In this document: positions 8,698-18,802 of the stretch, piece by piece
Layout of the letters: every line of letters starts with the position of its first letter
Numbering within the stretch: the first letter of the stretch is position 1
Assembly: GCF_001422735.1 (NCBI RefSeq)
Contig: NZ_LMLZ01000012.1
Coordinates: forward strand, 216,616-280,615
DNA length: 64,000 bases
Direction: 5' to 3'
Source of the DNA: Acidovorax sp. Leaf78
GTDB taxonomy: Bacteria > Pseudomonadota > Gammaproteobacteria > Burkholderiales > Burkholderiaceae_C
The notes under the pieces: generated by a model
What the model was told of the DNA's origin: nothing
The model's database searches: none
What the model saw: only the letters and a program-made list of their open reading frames with translations
Made by a program: the position numbers and the translations under genes

Positions 8698-9705
8698 TTA
8701 ACGGCGCACTTGCAGCGAACCGGGGTTCACGATGTTGGTGGGCGTGCCCTTGATGAAATTCACCACGTTGTCGAACGCAGCACCGAAGTAGAGCTCGTAG
8801 CTGTCTTGTTCCACATACCCGATGTGCGGCGTGCAGATGCAGTTCTCGAGCCGCAGCAGGGCGTGCCCTTGCAATATCGGCTCGCTCTCGAAAACGTCGA
8901 CCGCAGCCATGCCAGGCCGGCCGCGATTGAGTGCGGCGATCAGGGCGTCCGGCTCGATCAGCTCTGCGCGCGACGTGTTCACGAGCAGTGCTGTGGGCTT
9001 CATGCACGATAGATCTTCGAGCGAGACGATGCCGCGGGTCTCATCATTGAGCCTCAGGTGCAGCGAGATCACATCGCACTGTGCAAAGAACTCTTCTCGG
9101 GTCGTGGCTGCCTGATAGCCATCGGTGAGCGCCTGAGCGCGCGATGCCTCGCGGCCCCAGACGCGGACGTTCATGCCGAAGGCGCGCCCGTAGCCCGCCA
9201 CCAGCTGGCCAATGCGGCCGTAACCCCATACGCCCAGGGTCTTGCCACGCAGCACCGTGCCGAGGCCGAAGTTGGGCGGCATGGACGCCGCCTTGAGGCC
9301 CGACTGCTGCCAGGCACCGTGCTTTAGGTTGGAGATGTACTGCGGCAGCCTGCGCATGGCAGCCATCACCAGTGCCCAGGTCAACTCCGCTGGCGCCACC
9401 GGCGATCCGATGCCTTCTGCCACGGCAATGCCGCGCTCGGTACAGGCGGCCACATCCACGTGGCTGCCTACCTTGCCGGTTTGTGCAATCAGCTTCAGCC
9501 GGGGGAGCTTTTCCACCAGCTGCCGCGTGATCTGCGTGCGCTCTCGGACCAGGACGATGATGTCCGCATCCTTGAGTCTCACGGAAAGCTGTCCCAGCCC
9601 TTTGACGGTGTTGGTGTAGACCTTGGCTGTGTATGCGTCGAGCCGGGAGGCGCAATGGAGCTTGCGCACTGCATCCTGGTAGTCGTCGAGAATCACGATG
9701 TTCAT
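8698..9705 (-). CDS. D-isomer-specific 2-hydroxyacid dehydrogenase family protein
   Basis: This 335-residue NAD(P)-dependent dehydrogenase interconverts a 2-keto acid and its D-2-hydroxy acid. The Rossmann motif is VWGYGRIGQLVAGYG. The catalytic Arg, Glu and His are visible in NTSRAELIE, VFESEP and CTPHIGYVEQ. The start MNIVILDDYQDAVRKLHC gives the family N-terminus; the frame runs further upstream without a better start. The substrate cannot be read from sequence; phosphoglycerate or a small keto acid are options. It stands alone between two gene-poor stretches. Confidence 0.88.
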   Translation of the reverse strand: MNIVILDDYQDAVRKLHCASRLDAYTAKVYTNTVKGLGQLSVRLKDADIIVLVRERTQITRQLVEKLPRLKLIAQTGKVGSHVDVAACTERGIAVAEGIGSPVAPAELTWALVMAAMRRLPQYISNLKHGAWQQSGLKAASMPPNFGLGTVLRGKTLGVWGYGRIGQLVAGYGRAFGMNVRVWGREASRAQALTDGYQAATTREEFFAQCDVISLHLRLNDETRGIVSLEDLSCMKPTALLVNTSRAELIEPDALIAALNRGRPGMAAVDVFESEPILQGHALLRLENCICTPHIGYVEQDSYELYFGAAFDNVVNFIKGTPTNIVNPGSLQVRR

Positions 9706-9850
9706 CCCGACATTGTGCCTTGGCAGGAAGCGCCGCATTGCACCGGGAGGTGTTGCGGTGCGCCAAAAGGTCAGCTTTTGGTGACGGATTGTGGTCTTCG
9801 CCGTTGGCACGCCGCACAGAGTCGCTGCAGCAGCGGCACATTGGCTACAC

Positions 9851-9890
9851 CATCCAGTCATCCAGTCATGCAGTCATGCAGTCATGCAGC
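9851..9890. repeat. Five tandem copies of an 8-bp unit (CATSCAGT)
   Basis: CATCCAGT, CATCCAGT, CATGCAGT, CATGCAGT and CATGCAGC follow each other at 9851-9890. They lie in the 300-bp gene-free stretch (9706-10005) upstream of the dehydrogenase. No gene or clear promoter was seen in the rest of that stretch. Confidence 0.9.
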
Positions 9891-10005
9891 CGTGAAAGCG
9901 TTCAGCCGTGCGCAGGGCAGCACCCAGCACATCCGGCCTGTACTGCCCACATGCGGGCCCGGCCCCAAGTTCGGCCCGCACGTGCATTCCGACTGTGACG
10001 TAGCG

Positions 10006-10515
10006 TCAGGCCTGCAATGCCTCGCAGGCGGCCATGCGGTCCAGCTCTGCACACACATCGGCCATGCGGCCAGCGATCACCAGCCGGCCGCTGGCATGGG
10101 ACACCTTGCGCACTGCAGAGGACGAACGCTGAGGCAATGCGCCGGATGCGATCGACGCCATGAATGCGTCGCGGTTGCTGCCCCCAGCTGTGCCGAGAAA
10201 AGAAGACCGGTTGGCCGCAAGCGAGGGGCGAGCCACCACCGCCTTGGGCTCAGGTGCGGGCGGTTGAACGGTGAACGGCCAATTGCCGCGCAGCGGGCGC
10301 AGACCCGGGGACCCGGCAGGGCGCTGACTGCCCATGCCGCCTTTGTCGCCAGCTGTGTGCTGGTCGCTCGGCTGGTGGCTTTGACCGGGGGGGGGCGATG
10401 TCGCAGCGCCCACGCGTGGTGCTTCTTCCAGGCGGACAAGGTTGTGCAACCAGCGCGCCAGTTGTTGAAGCGAATGGGGCAGGGCGGAAGAGAGGGTGGA
10501 CAAGGCAATTCCCAT
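10006..10515 (-). CDS. Hypothetical protein next to lexA
   Basis: The 169-residue product starts MGIALSTLSSALPHSLQQLARWLHNLVRLEE. The middle (about residues 35-95) is Pro/Ser-rich and the C-terminal part (AFMASIASGALPQRSS ... LVIAGRMADVCAELDRMAA) is predicted helical. There is no signal peptide, membrane helix or recognisable domain. The start at 10515 was preferred to upstream in-frame ATGs because the N-terminal helix begins there. Codon use resembles neighbouring real genes. It is 131 bp downstream of lexA in the same direction, so read-through SOS expression is possible but not shown. Confidence 0.6.
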   Translation of the reverse strand: MGIALSTLSSALPHSLQQLARWLHNLVRLEEAPRVGAATSPPPGQSHQPSDQHTAGDKGGMGSQRPAGSPGLRPLRGNWPFTVQPPAPEPKAVVARPSLAANRSSFLGTAGGSNRDAFMASIASGALPQRSSSAVRKVSHASGRLVIAGRMADVCAELDRMAACEALQA

Positions 10516-10646
10516 GTGAAAACTCCGAAGGTCGGGGGTTGGACATAGGCAGGATTGCAATGACAACCGGGCACCGCAGGGCTGGCGTACCGACGTTACC
10601 GGCACACCAAACGCCCGCCACCTGCGGTGCGGTCTAAGGGAATGCT

Positions 10647-11321
10647 CTACATGAGCATGGTGTTGCGGATCAAGCCGACGGCCAGGCCTTCGATTTCGAA
10701 AGGCTCGCCGGGTTGGACCACGATGACCGGGTAGTCGGGGTTCTCGGGCAGCAGCTCGATGGCGGTAGCGGTACGGCGCAAGCGCTTGACGGTGACGTCT
10801 TCACCCAGGCGGGCCACGATGATCTGGCCGTTGCGCGCCTCACGGGTGGACTGCACGGCCAGCAGGTCGCCGTCCATGATGCCGGCGTCGCGCATGGACA
10901 TGCCGCGCACCTTGAGCAAATAGTCGGGCTTGTGGTGGAACAGGCTGTTTTCCACGCTGTAGGTTTGGTCGACATGTTCTTGCGCGAGAATCGGCGAGCC
11001 CGCCGCCACGCGGCCGACCAAGGGCAGCACGAGCTGCGACAGGCCCGGAATGGGCAGGCTGAACTGGTTGCCGCGTGCCGCGTTGATGGAGCGCACCGTG
11101 TCGCTGCGCAGGCGAATGCCGCGCGATGTGCCGCTGACCAACTCGATGACACCCTTGCGGGCTAGTGCCTGCAAATGCTCTTCAGCGGCATTGGCCGACT
11201 TGAAGCCCAGCTCGGCCGCGATTTCTGCGCGGGTGGGGGGCGCACCGGTACGGGCAATGGCGGTCTGGATGAGGTCCAGGATCTGCTGCTGGCGGGCTGT
11301 CAGTTTCGGGTTGTCGAGCAT
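10647..11321 (-). CDS. lexA: SOS repressor LexA
   Basis: This 224-residue repressor of the DNA-damage response has a winged helix N-terminus ([32 protein letters not shown]) and a C-terminal S24 peptidase domain. The cleavage site is Ala107-Gly108 in GRVAAGSPI. The catalytic Ser142 is in [11 protein letters not shown] and Lys179 in DVTVKRL. RecA filaments trigger self-cleavage. The longer frame starting at 11486 was rejected because the extra N-terminus is not LexA-like. Two CTG-N10-CAG sites lie 37-71 bp upstream, consistent with self-repression. Confidence 0.97.
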   Translation of the reverse strand: MLDNPKLTARQQQILDLIQTAIARTGAPPTRAEIAAELGFKSANAAEEHLQALARKGVIELVSGTSRGIRLRSDTVRSINAARGNQFSLPIPGLSQLVLPLVGRVAAGSPILAQEHVDQTYSVENSLFHHKPDYLLKVRGMSMRDAGIMDGDLLAVQSTREARNGQIIVARLGEDVTVKRLRRTATAIELLPENPDYPVIVVQPGEPFEIEGLAVGLIRNTMLM

Positions 11322-11357
11322 GGTGCTTTCCGGTGGAGACGCTACAGTGGCGAACAA

Positions 11358-11392
11358 CTGTTTTTTAATCCAGTAACTGTATTTTTCACCAG
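11358..11392. promoter_or_regulatory. Two tandem LexA (SOS) boxes between lexA and the asparaginase gene
   Basis: Two sites fit CTG-N10-CAG: CTGTTTTTTAATCCAG at 11358-11373 and CTGTATTTTTCACCAG at 11377-11392. They are separated by three bases, so their centres are 19 bp apart and on nearly the same DNA face. They lie upstream of lexA on one side and end 11 bp before the asparaginase ATG on the other. E. coli lexA also has two adjacent boxes. Control of the rightward gene is inference. Confidence 0.75.
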
Positions 11393-11403
11393 TTTTTCGG
11401 AGT

Positions 11404-12366
11404 ATGCAAGTGAGTCGGCAAAAAATTGTGGTTTTGGGCACAGGTGGAACCATCGCAGGCACTTCTGCGCAGCCTGGCGACAACATAGGCTACACCGCCG
11501 CACAGGTCGGTGTGGAGCAATTGCTGGGCGCCGTGCCGGGGCTGGAGCAGGCCGCTGGAGGCGCACGGCTGCTGGCCGAGCAGGTAGCGCAGATCGACAG
11601 CAAGGACATGGACACGCCGGTCTGGCAGGCGTTGGCCTTGCGCTGCGCCGGGCTGTTGCAAGACCCCGAGGTACAGGGCGTGGTCATCACCCACGGCACG
11701 GACACCCTGGAAGAGACAGCCTGGTTCTTGCATCTGGTGCTCGACACCCGCGTCAAGCCGGTGGTGCTGACATGCGCGATGCGGCCTGCCAGTGCACTCA
11801 CGCCCGACGGGCCGCAGAATCTGCTGGATGCAGTGGCCGTCGCCGCGATGCCCGGCGCGCGCGGCGTGGTGTCGGTGGCGGCGGGTGAGGTCCACGGGGC
11901 CCGGCATGTGCAGAAGGTGCACCCGTACCGCGTCAACGCCTTCAGTTCAGGCGACGCGGGGCCGCTGGGATGGGTGGAGGAGGGCCATGTCCGCTTGGCC
12001 CAGAATTGGCCGCCAGCGCTTGATGCAAAAGCGCCAATAGCTATTGAAAAGATAGCGAATGCGGCTGCTTGGCCCCGGGTGGAGATCATCCTGAATCACG
12101 CGGGTGCGAGTGGCTCCATGGTGGATGCGCTGGTGCGCGACGGCGTTCAGGGCTTGGTGGTGGCATGCACCGGCAACGGTACGGTGCACCACGTGCTCGA
12201 AGCTGCGCTCATCAAGGCGCAGGATGTTGGAGTGCGCGTGGTGCGCTCCACCCGCTGCCCGGAGGGCCAGGTGCTATCCAAGCCGGGCGATGCCTTGCCG
12301 GACTCGCAAGGCTTGTCCCCGGTCAAGGCCCGCATCACCCTGATGCTGGACCTGCTGGCGCAGTAG
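11404..12366 (+). CDS. L-asparaginase (type I/II family)
   Basis: This 320-residue amidohydrolase converts asparagine to aspartate and ammonia. The first active-site Thr is in [10 protein letters not shown] (T16) and the second in [12 protein letters not shown], followed by [16 protein letters not shown], all standard for the family. There is no clear signal peptide, so a cytoplasmic enzyme is likely. It is transcribed divergently from lexA across two SOS boxes, the nearer ending 11 bp before its ATG. A short piece at 12039-12062 (CAATAGCTATTGAAAAGATAGC) resembles the dispersed repeat family of this genome, here read as coding sequence. Confidence 0.92.
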   Translation: MQVSRQKIVVLGTGGTIAGTSAQPGDNIGYTAAQVGVEQLLGAVPGLEQAAGGARLLAEQVAQIDSKDMDTPVWQALALRCAGLLQDPEVQGVVITHGTDTLEETAWFLHLVLDTRVKPVVLTCAMRPASALTPDGPQNLLDAVAVAAMPGARGVVSVAAGEVHGARHVQKVHPYRVNAFSSGDAGPLGWVEEGHVRLAQNWPPALDAKAPIAIEKIANAAAWPRVEIILNHAGASGSMVDALVRDGVQGLVVACTGNGTVHHVLEAALIKAQDVGVRVVRSTRCPEGQVLSKPGDALPDSQGLSPVKARITLMLDLLAQ

Positions 12367-12403
12367 TCCTTCGTTACCGCCGCACGTCCGGGTCGCCACT
12401 GCC

Positions 12404-12829
12404 ATGTTCTTCTTCGCCTCCCTCAAAACCCACGCCTGGGCGTATCCAGCATTGGAGGTGGCGCACATCATGGGCATTGCACTGCTGCTGGGAAACCTGG
12501 TCCTGCTGGAACTGCGGGTGTTCGGCCGCGGCGCCGGGCTGCCGGTCAAGGACCTGGCCCGGCTGAGCCTGTCGGTGGCCTTGTGTGGTTTCATGCTGGC
12601 TGCGGCTTCTGGCCTGCTGATGTTCGCCACTCAGCCTGCAGAATTGCTCACCAACCGGGCATTCACCTTGAAGATGCTGTTGTTAATGCTTGCGGGTTGC
12701 AACGCGGCGTGGTTCCATGGCCGGGGTTCGCTGGCGCGTCTGGATGGTGTGGCCAAGGTGCAGATGCTGGTCTCCACTGTGATCTGGCTGGCTGCGGTGG
12801 TCTGCGGCCGCTGGATCGCTTACCTGTAG
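12404..12829 (+). CDS. Small membrane protein of unknown function, four predicted helices
   Basis: The 141-residue product is strongly hydrophobic with about four membrane segments (near residues 15-35, 50-75, 85-102 and 115-138) and short loops. Motifs include HAWAYPALEVAHIMGIALLLG and FTLKMLLLMLAGCNAAWFH. Conserved His residues inside helices recall small haem- or copper-associated membrane families (DUF2214/DUF6644-like), which is a tentative resemblance. It sits 37 bp after the asparaginase gene and 61 bp before the DUF6152 gene, the same direction as both. Confidence 0.7.
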   Translation: MFFFASLKTHAWAYPALEVAHIMGIALLLGNLVLLELRVFGRGAGLPVKDLARLSLSVALCGFMLAAASGLLMFATQPAELLTNRAFTLKMLLLMLAGCNAAWFHGRGSLARLDGVAKVQMLVSTVIWLAAVVCGRWIAYL

Positions 12830-12890
12830 CTGTTCGTCCATGCCATGGATGGCCGCTTCGTTATAGCCCCTCACCCGCAAAGGAGTACCG

Positions 12891-13361
12891 ATGAACCTGG
12901 AACGCCGCCATTTGCTGCTGGCCGCCTCTGCCTTGCCCCTGGCCGCGCACGCGCACCACGGGTGGAGCAGTTTCGATGCGGACCGCCCGATCTACCTGGA
13001 AGGCACGGTGAAGTCCGTGCGGTGGCAGAACCCGCATGCTGAATTGCAACTGGAAGTTGCTGCGGACCTGCAACTGCCTGCCAACCTGGCGCAACGCGCG
13101 GTGCCGGCCCAGACGGCGCCTGTCGACGGCAAGGCCTTGCTGGCCAAGGCCGTTCTGCCGACGCGCAAAGACCGCCAGTGGGAGATCGAACTCGCCCCTT
13201 TGACGCGGATGCAGGCGTGGCAGGTGCAGCCGATCAAGCCCGGCGCGGCCGTGTCGGTGGTGGGCTTTACCCTGCGGGACGAAAAGGGTGACGCGGTGGT
13301 GCGTGCCGAGTATCTGTTTGTGGGCGGCAAGGCGTACGGCCTGCGCTCCAGCCCGGCATAG
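12891..13361 (+). CDS. DUF6152 family exported protein
   Basis: The 156-residue product has a Tat-like signal peptide (MNLERRHLLLAASALPLAAHA) cut just before HHGWSSFD. The HHGW-F-D start and the motif GTVKSVRWQNPHAEL are the hallmarks of DUF6152. These proteins are periplasmic and often neighbour copper or redox-related membrane genes; their function is not established. An AAAGGAG ribosome site precedes the ATG. It probably forms an operon with the membrane protein upstream. Confidence 0.8.
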   Translation: MNLERRHLLLAASALPLAAHAHHGWSSFDADRPIYLEGTVKSVRWQNPHAELQLEVAADLQLPANLAQRAVPAQTAPVDGKALLAKAVLPTRKDRQWEIELAPLTRMQAWQVQPIKPGAAVSVVGFTLRDEKGDAVVRAEYLFVGGKAYGLRSSPA

Positions 13362-13471
13362 CCGCCACGCCGCCACGCGCTCTGCCTGCGTGCCATTGGC
13401 GCGAGTAAGTGGGAGGGCGCCCCGCCGTGCGACCATGGATGGAGCACAGCGCAACACGGCACGACATGCAC

Positions 13472-13516
13472 GATGCAGCGGATGCAGCGGATGCAGCGGA
13501 TGCAGCGGATGCAGCT
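13472..13516. repeat. Nearly five tandem copies of a 9-bp unit (GATGCAGCG)
   Basis: Four exact copies of GATGCAGCG plus a fifth ending in T lie at 13472-13516. They are in the 347-bp gene-free stretch (13362-13708) between the DUF6152 gene and adk, which otherwise holds only the adk terminator. Confidence 0.92.
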
Positions 13517-13560
13517 TATCTGCGCACAAGGCGCGGGGCGGCATATAGACAAAAGGCGGC

Positions 13561-13596
13561 CCCAATAAAAACGGCGCCTTGATGGCAAGGCGCCGT
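13561..13596 (-). terminator. Rho-independent terminator downstream of adk
   Basis: Read leftward, ACGGCGCCTT (13596-13587) pairs with AAGGCGCCGT (13580-13571) around six bases. A run of five T follows (13570-13566). It lies 112 bp past the adk stop codon and could end the exbB-to-adk transcript. Confidence 0.85.
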
Positions 13597-13708
13597 CCGG
13601 TGCTCAGTCAACGCTGTTGTCAAAGCTGTTCAGCGACTGTGCGGTCAGGCTCGGCGATGCGTTATCGACCGCGTGCCGTGCCCGCTGCGCTGTAACTTTG
13701 ACGCTCTA

Positions 13709-14814
<1,106 letters not shown>

Positions 14815-15642
14815 TCAGCGGAAAAGGTCCCGCACACGCTCCAGATCCTGAGGTGTGTCCACGCCGGGGCCCGGTGCCGCGTCGGCCAAGTACACGGCAA
14901 TGCGGTAGCCGTGCCAGAGCGCACGCAACTGCTCCAGTGCCTCCACGGCCTCGGTGGGAGCGGGCGCAAGGGTCGGAAACTGCCGCAGAAAACCGGCGCG
15001 GTAGCTGTAGATGCCCACATGCCGCAGCGGCGCAAAAACTGCCAGTGCTGCCACGTTGGGTGCTGCCGCTTGCGCGGCGCCATCCTGCCACCAGGCAGTG
15101 CCTGCGTGGTCGCGTGCAAACGGGATGGGCGCGCGGCTGAAGTAGTGCGCCAGGCCTCGGGCATCGATCACCACCTTGACCACGTTGGGGTTGGTGTAGT
15201 CGGCCAACGTGGCCAGCGCATGGGCCGCAGTGCCCATGCTGGCTTCGGGCCGCGCGGGCAGCAGGGCTGCCACTGCGTCGATGAGGGCCGGGTCCATCAG
15301 GGGTTCGTCACCCTGCACGTTGACCACGATGTCGTCGCCGTCCAGCCCCAGTTGGCTGCAGGCTTCGGCCAGGCGGTCGCTGCCGCTGGCATGGTCTGCC
15401 CGGGTGAGGATGGCCTCGACACCATGCTCTGCACAAGCCTGCAGGATGCACAGGTCGTCGGCCGCCACCACCACGCGGCTGGCGGCGCTCTGGGCGGCGC
15501 GCTGCGCCACGCGCACCACCATGGGCAGCCCGCCGATGTCTGCCAGGGGCTTGTCGGGCAGGCGGCTGGACGCCATGCGTGCCGGGATCAGCACCGTGAA
15601 GGCGTCGTCACGCCCAAGCAGCGTGGCGGGCAGCGCGCTCAC
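14815..15642 (-). CDS. kdsB: 3-deoxy-manno-octulosonate cytidylyltransferase
   Basis: This 275-residue enzyme activates KDO with CTP to CMP-KDO for LPS inner-core synthesis. It has [20 protein letters not shown] (the nucleotide-binding start), [16 protein letters not shown] and [13 protein letters not shown], all KdsB signatures, and [12 protein letters not shown] near the C-terminus. It is slightly longer than the E. coli enzyme (248 residues), with extra residues at the N-terminus and around 190-205. Its ATG overlaps the stop of the Trm112-like gene (15639-15642), so the two are translationally coupled. Confidence 0.95.
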   Translation of the reverse strand: MSALPATLLGRDDAFTVLIPARMASSRLPDKPLADIGGLPMVVRVAQRAAQSAASRVVVAADDLCILQACAEHGVEAILTRADHASGSDRLAEACSQLGLDGDDIVVNVQGDEPLMDPALIDAVAALLPARPEASMGTAAHALATLADYTNPNVVKVVIDARGLAHYFSRAPIPFARDHAGTAWWQDGAAQAAAPNVAALAVFAPLRHVGIYSYRAGFLRQFPTLAPAPTEAVEALEQLRALWHGYRIAVYLADAAPGPGVDTPQDLERVRDLFR

Positions 15643-15821
15643 CGCTCCAGTTCCTCGTCGGTCAGCGTGCGGGCCTCGTTTTCGAGCAGCACCGGGATGC
15701 CGTCGCGTACCGGGTAGGCCAGGCGCGCGCTGCGCGAGACAAGTTCTTGCGCCTCGCGGTCGTACGTCAGGGGGCCCTTGGTGACGGGGCAGACCAGCAG
15801 TTCAAGCAGTTTGGGGTCCAT
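15639..15821 (-). CDS. Trm112 family protein (YcaR-like)
   Basis: This 60-residue protein has the classic [21 protein letters not shown] start and [22 protein letters not shown]. These are the marks of the small Trm112/YcaR family found between lpxK and kdsB in many proteobacteria. Eukaryotic Trm112 stabilises methyltransferases; the bacterial role is not settled. One Cys is kept from the zinc-ribbon ancestor, so metal binding is doubtful. It overlaps kdsB by four bases. Confidence 0.92.
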   Translation of the reverse strand: MDPKLLELLVCPVTKGPLTYDREAQELVSRSARLAYPVRDGIPVLLENEARTLTDEELER

Positions 15822-15919
15822 GGGGGGCTCTCAGAAAAAGTGCGGTCGTCAGGCAGGCAGCCGGGGATGATAGCTGTGGGGCAGTGCCGTGGATCAGGGT
15901 ATTGAATCAAGGCTGCGGC

Positions 15920-17017
15920 TCAGACCGGCAGGCGTGCATCGAGGGCACTGAAGAATGCCGGGTCGATGTGCAGTTGCAGCGGCACCGCCAGCGCGTCAGG
16001 GTGGTGTCGCCACAGTTTTACAGCATCTTTTTCAGTGCAAATGAGCACGTACCGCTTGTACTGCAAGCGCTGCCAGCTATCAAAATCATAGTGATCGGGT
16101 AGAGCCTCGGCATGGGCCAGCGCCAGTCCCTGGGCTTGCAGCATGGCAAAGAAGTCCGCGGGGCGTGCCACTGCGGCAACCGCATGCAGGGGTTTGCCTT
16201 GCAGGTCCTGCAAAGGCACCCGGCTGCCATCGGCACGCAGCGCGTAGTCGGCCAGGCGACGGTCCAGGCGGAAGCCGGGCGCGTCGCTGCGGGGTGGCGC
16301 ATGGCCGGCGTACAGCACCATGTCCACAGCCCGGGGCCAGAGTTCGCGCAAGGGGCCTGCAGGCAGCAGAAAACCGTTGCCGATGCCCTGGTCATTGAAG
16401 ATGCAGACCTCCACATCGCGGCGCAAAGCGAGGTGCTGCAGGCCGTCGTCGCAGACGATCACCTGGGTGTCTGGATAGGCCGCCAGAAGGGCGGCTGCCG
16501 CTTCCGTGCGTTGACGGGCCACGAAAATCGGCACCGTGGTCTGCACTGTGCTCGGCGTTGTTGTCGGCTCCGTCAGCGGCGCCATGGTGCTTGCAGCCAG
16601 ATGGCGCGCGATAAGTGCCGGTTCGTCGCCCACGTCGGCCGCTACGCTGTCCGCCCGCACCTCGCGGCAGTCGGTGGTCCGCCGGCCGTAACCGCGCGAG
16701 ATGATCCCCGCCCGCAGCCCGCGCGCCTGCAGGTGCCGCACCAGCTCGATCACCACCGGCGTCTTGCCCGCACCGCCGGCAATCACGTTGCCCACCACGA
16801 TCACGGGGCGACCTGGGTGGCTGGAGGCCAACACACCCGCGCGGTACAAACCGCGCCGCACTGCCACCAGGGCCCGGTACACCAGCGACACCGGCCACAG
16901 CGCCCAGGCAGCGGGGCCGCGAGTCTGCCAAACCTTTTGCAGGCCCTGTGCGGACGTCAGGGGCGGCGTGGGCGGAGAGGAGGGGGCCGGCGCTGGCGGC
17001 CCGGGTGACCGGTTCAT
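15920..17017 (-). CDS. lpxK: Tetraacyldisaccharide 4'-kinase LpxK
   Basis: This 365-residue inner-membrane kinase phosphorylates the lipid A disaccharide precursor at the 4' position. The Walker A region is [14 protein letters not shown] (residues 76-89), with ISRGYGRR and [16 protein letters not shown] following. Residues 1-25 are Pro-rich and unusual. A Thr-rich stretch at about 143-162 ([18 protein letters not shown]) looks like a lineage insert. Residues about 309-323 are encoded by a copy of the dispersed 65-bp repeat (16050-16093). It is in the conserved exbB-exbD-lpxK-kdsB order. Confidence 0.95.
   Translation of the reverse strand: MNRSPGPPAPAPSSPPTPPLTSAQGLQKVWQTRGPAAWALWPVSLVYRALVAVRRGLYRAGVLASSHPGRPVIVVGNVIAGGAGKTPVVIELVRHLQARGLRAGIISRGYGRRTTDCREVRADSVAADVGDEPALIARHLAASTMAPLTEPTTTPSTVQTTVPIFVARQRTEAAAALLAAYPDTQVIVCDDGLQHLALRRDVEVCIFNDQGIGNGFLLPAGPLRELWPRAVDMVLYAGHAPPRSDAPGFRLDRRLADYALRADGSRVPLQDLQGKPLHAVAAVARPADFFAMLQAQGLALAHAEALPDHYDFDSWQRLQYKRYVLICTEKDAVKLWRHHPDALAVPLQLHIDPAFFSALDARLPV
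16050..16093 (-). repeat. Copy of the dispersed ~65-bp repeat inside lpxK
   Basis: The plus strand reads ACCGCTTGTACTGCAAGCGC then TGCCAGCTATCAAAATCATAGTG. This aligns closely with the intergenic copy at 41516-41577. The repeat lies in the coding sequence of the LpxK C-terminus without breaking the frame. Confidence 0.7.
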
Positions 17018-17189
17018 GGCCTGACCGCGACCGGGCTACAGCAGCTCCAAGCCTGCGCCTTGGCGCTGTGACTGCCAGGATGCCGGGTTGGAGAGGCTCC
17101 CACGCATCGCGCGTGTTGCATCGACTTCAGCCGATGACGCTGGACCGCTGCGGGATATCTAGCAGGTGGCAACAAGCCCGCCATGCGGC

Positions 17190-17624
17190 TCAGCGGTTGG
17201 CCGCGCGCCCTGCGGCAGAAGACTGGGTGGCAAACGTGATCTGCGTCAGCCCGACACGGCGGGCCGCTTCCATCACGGTCACCACGGACTGGTGCGGCGC
17301 CATCGCATCCGCACTGATGATCACTACGCTGCCCGGGCCCGCAGTGGCAGCGGCGCGCATCGCCTGCGCAATGTTGTCCACGCTCTTGCCTTCGACGCCG
17401 GTCTTGTTGACGGCGTAGCGCCCGTCCGACGCCACGGACACGATGACTTCCTTGGGGTGGTCGCGCTGCTGCTCGGCGTCGGCCACCGGCAGCGTGAGCT
17501 GCAGCTCGGTGAACTTGCTGTAGGTGGTGGTCAGCATCAGGAAGATGAGAACCACCAGCAGCACGTCGATGAACGGGATCAGGTTGATCTCGGGCTCTTC
17601 CTTGGTGCGGGGGCGAAAGTTCAT
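17190..17624 (-). CDS. exbD: ExbD/TolR-family biopolymer transport protein
   Basis: This 144-residue protein has a short cytoplasmic N-terminus (MNFRPRTKEEPEINLIPFID), one membrane helix (about 20-40, with the proton-path Asp in PFIDVLLVVLIFLML) and a periplasmic domain. With ExbB it forms the proton-driven motor that energises TonB and outer-membrane receptors, such as the one at 35573-37759. It is 172 bp upstream of lpxK, same direction. exbB is 171 bp upstream, a larger gap than usual for this pair. Confidence 0.93.
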   Translation of the reverse strand: MNFRPRTKEEPEINLIPFIDVLLVVLIFLMLTTTYSKFTELQLTLPVADAEQQRDHPKEVIVSVASDGRYAVNKTGVEGKSVDNIAQAMRAAATAGPGSVVIISADAMAPHQSVVTVMEAARRVGLTQITFATQSSAAGRAANR

Positions 17625-17795
17625 GTCAACGATCCAATCTGCTGCACGCTGTGACAGCGGGCTTTGGAAACCGGCGCGGCCCTTGCGAGCGGCCGCCGTT
17701 CAATGGCCGCCCCGCCGCACAGGCGGCATCCATAGGCCCCTGGCGCGCAGCGCTGAACAATGGGGGAATGGAACGATGGCGTCTCAAGGGGGAGT

Positions 17796-18440
17796 TCACT
17801 TCTTGCGCAGGCGCAGGATGTGGCGCACGAACTGCTCGGAGGCCAGCTCCAGCGTGAGCAGATAGGCATCGACGCGGGCGCGGAAGTAGCGCCAGAAGAT
17901 CAGTGCCGGGATGGCCACGATCAGGCCGAACGCCGTGTTGTACAGCGCAATCGAGATGCCGTGCGCCAGCTGAGCAGGGTTGCCACCGCCCATCGCTTGG
18001 CCGACACCGCCGCCGCCAGACTGCGAGCCGAAGATTTCGATCATGCCGATGACCGTGCCCAGCAGGCCCAGCAAGGGCGCGGCAGAAGCGATGGTGGCCA
18101 GAGCTGCCAGGTACTTTTCCAGCCGGTGCGCCACGGCGCGGCCCGTGCCTTCCATGGCGGCGCGCAGGTCCGCTTCGCTGCATTGGGGGTTGCTGTTGAC
18201 GGTGCGCAGGCCGCTGGCCAGCACCTCGCCCAGCGCAGAGTTCTGCGCCAGCTGGTTCACCACGTCGGGCGTGGGGATCGCTTTGGAGGATACGGTGATC
18301 GCTTCATCCAGCAGCTTGGGCGGGGCGACGCGGGCCGTTTTCAGGGCCAGGAAACGTTCGAAAATCAGCGCCAGTCCCAGGACGGAACACGCAATCAGGG
18401 GCCAGATCGGCCAGCCTGCGGCTTGTATGATGGACAGCAA
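17796..18440 (-). CDS. exbB: MotA/TolQ/ExbB proton channel family protein
   Basis: This 214-residue protein has three membrane helices: one at the N-terminus (PLIACSVLGLALIFER) and two around residues 100-190. The conserved core is IASAAPLLGLLGTVIGMIEIF, which has the TolQ/ExbB signature, and IALYNTAFGLIVAIPALIF. A Gly-rich loop (SQSGGGGVGQAMGGG) lies between the last two helices. It pairs with ExbD downstream. No tonB gene is next to it, so TonB must be encoded elsewhere. Confidence 0.93.
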   Translation of the reverse strand: MLSIIQAAGWPIWPLIACSVLGLALIFERFLALKTARVAPPKLLDEAITVSSKAIPTPDVVNQLAQNSALGEVLASGLRTVNSNPQCSEADLRAAMEGTGRAVAHRLEKYLAALATIASAAPLLGLLGTVIGMIEIFGSQSGGGGVGQAMGGGNPAQLAHGISIALYNTAFGLIVAIPALIFWRYFRARVDAYLLTLELASEQFVRHILRLRKK

Positions 18441-18802
18441 ATCTCTCTCCGCGCAGATGAAGCAATCGGCGATTATGGCCCAGCTTCCCGCCTCCTCCGG
18501 CGCCAGTTTGCGTCACAAACAGTTACCTTGCTGCGCGCCCTTCATGGCCTGCCGCTCACCCACAAAATCTGTGGATAACTTTGTGGGAAACCCGTCTCAG
18601 GCAGCCCGCAAAGTGGCGTCGCTGCGTGGTTGCAACAGATTGATGAAAAATTGTGCAGTGAAAAATCCTTATAAATCAACAGCTTGCACGTGCAAACGTG
18701 CTGTGCAGCCACTTTTGACCCGTGCGTGCGCCGTTACGGTCGCTGGCGCCGTTCTGTGGAGTACTCCACTGGCGCAAGCGCCGTCAAACCCTGCGGTGGC
18801 CG
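18441..18802. other. 362-bp stretch between exbB and xseA, with a possible 55-codon ORF
   Basis: The divergent promoters of exbB and xseA should lie here; AT-rich pieces at about 18560-18680 (including AAATCCTTATAAATCAAC) are the likely place. A small frame at 18643-18810 starts MKNCAVKNPYKSTACTC and contains TRACAVTVAGAVLWSTPLAQA, which looks like a signal peptide with an AQA cleavage site. It overlaps the xseA start in another frame. It may be chance, and no function is proposed. Confidence 0.4.

Noticed and set aside
13472..13516. Short regular repeats as a CRISPR array
   Set aside because: Units are 9 bp without spacers and there are no cas genes in the window.
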